This document shows, one piece after another, positions 13,724 through 14,721 of a stretch of 14,721 bases of DNA. Below the pieces are notes generated by a model. The model had not been told where the DNA came from. It searched no databases and worked only from the letters and a program-made list of their open reading frames with translations. Position 1 is the stretch's first letter; the number at the start of each line of letters is the position of its first letter. Source of the stretch: Acidobacteriaceae bacterium (GTDB lineage Bacteria > Acidobacteriota > Terriglobia > Terriglobales > Acidobacteriaceae); assembly GCA_003140785.1 (NCBI GenBank), contig PLKY01000010.1, positions 16,684 through 31,404 of the forward strand, given 5' to 3'. The position numbers and the translations under genes were made by a program.

Positions 13724-14721
13724 TTGAGGCCCTTTCAGTCCGACGGTACTTTTCAGCCGGTCGCTACAAGAAACAGTCTTCGACGTACTGCTGTTCGGGG
13801 CGCGGGAGTAGCCTTTGCTGGACAAGCGGGTAACTTTGTTGTCGGGATGGGATCGGTGATCGTCCTGGCACGACTCCTTACCCCATCCGATTTTGGAATT
13901 GTAACGATGGTTACGACGCTCAGTCTTCTGTTTCGGAGCTTCGGCCTAAACGGATTTACTGAGCTCATCATCCAGCGCCAAGAGCTTAATGACACCCTGG
14001 CGAGCAATCTGTTCTGGATTCAACTGGGCATCGGAACGATTCTCACAGTAGCATTTGCCTGCTCGGGACGGTTATTAGAGCTTTTCTATCACAATGCAGC
14101 AGTCGGGAATGTCGCGGTAGCGATGTCTCTGACCATTGGGGTCGGCTGTCTTGGCTGGGTTCATTTAGGGCTGTTGCAGCGGGCAATGCAGTTCAGAGTT
14201 ACAGCGATCATCAATTTCACCGGGCAGCTCGTCCTGGTTTTTGTTTCAATTGTGTTGGCGATCGCTGGGTGGCATTATTGGGCACTCGTCTGGGGTAGCG
14301 TGGCGCAAACCGTTGTCACGGCTTCAGGCGCGTGGCTGATGTGCCGATGGATCCCAAAACCGGTCAGGCGCACGCCGGGAACGGGACAAGACTTGAAATT
14401 TGCGATGAACGTCTACTCGCATTTTGCCTTCAGCTACTTGACTCGGAATACAGATAATCTGCTCGTTGGCTGGCGGTTCGGGGCTCGAGTCCTTGGATTC
14501 TATAAGAAGGCCTACGACCTGTTCGTACTGCCTGAAACGCAATTGTTGTCGCCATTGGCCGCAGTGGTCGTGAGCACCCTTAGCCGCACTCGTGGCGATC
14601 AGAAGCAGTTCGAGCGCTATTTCTTGCGAGCGATCTCTGTCCTGGCGCTCGTGGGAATGGGCATTGGGGCGGATTTTACGCTGGTTGGAAGGGAGCTCAT
14701 TCATATTGTTTTGGGACCCGG
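13724..14721 (+). CDS. Wzx-type polysaccharide flippase (MOP superfamily), N-terminal part, runs off the right edge
   Basis: The frame is open from the TTG at 13724 to the last base, giving about 332 residues. After a basic N-terminus (RNSLRRTAVRGAG), membrane segments alternate with short loops. The first is AFAGQAGNFVVGMGSVIVLA, followed by RLLTPSDFGIVTMVTTLSL, the hallmark of lipopolysaccharide/teichoic-acid flippases (RLLxPxDFG). Later pieces such as LLQRAMQFRVTAI, then NTDNLLVGWRFGARVLGFY and LPETQLLSPLAAVVVSTLSR, are also family features. The protein would move undecaprenyl-linked repeat units from the cytoplasmic to the periplasmic face of the inner membrane, feeding a Wzy-type polymerase, for which the protein at 6841-8256 is the candidate. 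It is transcribed away from the secreted-protein gene. About 100-150 further residues are expected beyond the window. Confidence 0.92.
   Translation, partial: MRPFQSDGTFQPVATRNSLRRTAVRGAGVAFAGQAGNFVVGMGSVIVLARLLTPSDFGIVTMVTTLSLLFRSFGLNGFTELIIQRQELNDTLASNLFWIQLGIGTILTVAFACSGRLLELFYHNAAVGNVAVAMSLTIGVGCLGWVHLGLLQRAMQFRVTAIINFTGQLVLVFVSIVLAIAGWHYWALVWGSVAQTVVTASGAWLMCRWIPKPVRRTPGTGQDLKFAMNVYSHFAFSYLTRNTDNLLVGWRFGARVLGFYKKAYDLFVLPETQLLSPLAAVVVSTLSRTRGDQKQFERYFLRAISVLALVGMGIGADFTLVGRELIHIVLGP

Noticed and set aside
1..14721. CRISPR arrays, tRNA or rRNA genes, insertion sequences with terminal inverted repeats
   Set aside because: Looked for by eye on both strands; no regular repeat-spacer pattern, cloverleaf-type segment, rRNA block or transposase with paired ends was found.

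Overview
This window reads as part of a cell-surface polysaccharide (exopolysaccharide or O-antigen-like) locus from a Gram-negative-type bacterium. The base composition, the gene mix and above all the Gly/Ser/Asn-rich secreted beta-helix-type protein resemble Acidobacteriota (Terriglobia). That assignment is an inference from protein style; no rRNA or other marker is present.

Layout. Nine genes run on the + strand from 1 to 10708: the 3' end of a DegT-family sugar aminotransferase (1-486), a family 2 glycosyltransferase (567-1484), an NAD-dependent epimerase/dehydratase (1567-2628), a Gfo/Idh/MocA oxidoreductase (2621-3748), a FemAB/GNAT-like acyltransferase (3883-4914), an asparagine-synthase-like protein without its glutaminase cysteine (4982-6802), an O-antigen ligase/polymerase-type membrane protein (6841-8256), an MBOAT acyltransferase (8377-9786) and an overlapping SGNH-type protein (9761-10708). 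Two neighbouring pairs overlap (8 and 26 bases), which suggests translational coupling. A single minus-strand gene (10833-12950) for a 705-residue secreted protein interrupts this run. Behind its start lies a gene-poor stretch of 773 bases that contains a frameshifted relic of a second SGNH gene (13446-13590). A Wzx-type flippase gene then starts at 13724 and runs off the right edge.

How the genes may fit together. The aminotransferase, epimerase and oxidoreductase would make an unusual, probably amino-bearing, nucleotide sugar. The glycosyltransferase would add a sugar to the lipid-linked unit, the flippase would move that unit across the inner membrane, and the Wzy/WaaL-like protein would polymerise or ligate it. 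The MBOAT/SGNH pair looks like an AlgI/AlgX- or PatA/PatB-style O-acylation module. The FemAB-like and asparagine-synthase-like proteins sit side by side and suggest an aminoacyl or amide decoration of the glycan. This pairing is the part of the locus least explained by known pathways.

The most notable items are the Cys-less asparagine-synthase-like enzyme beside the FemAB-like protein, the decayed SGNH paralogue, and the inverted secreted-protein gene bracketed by intact and decayed copies of the same SGNH 3' end.
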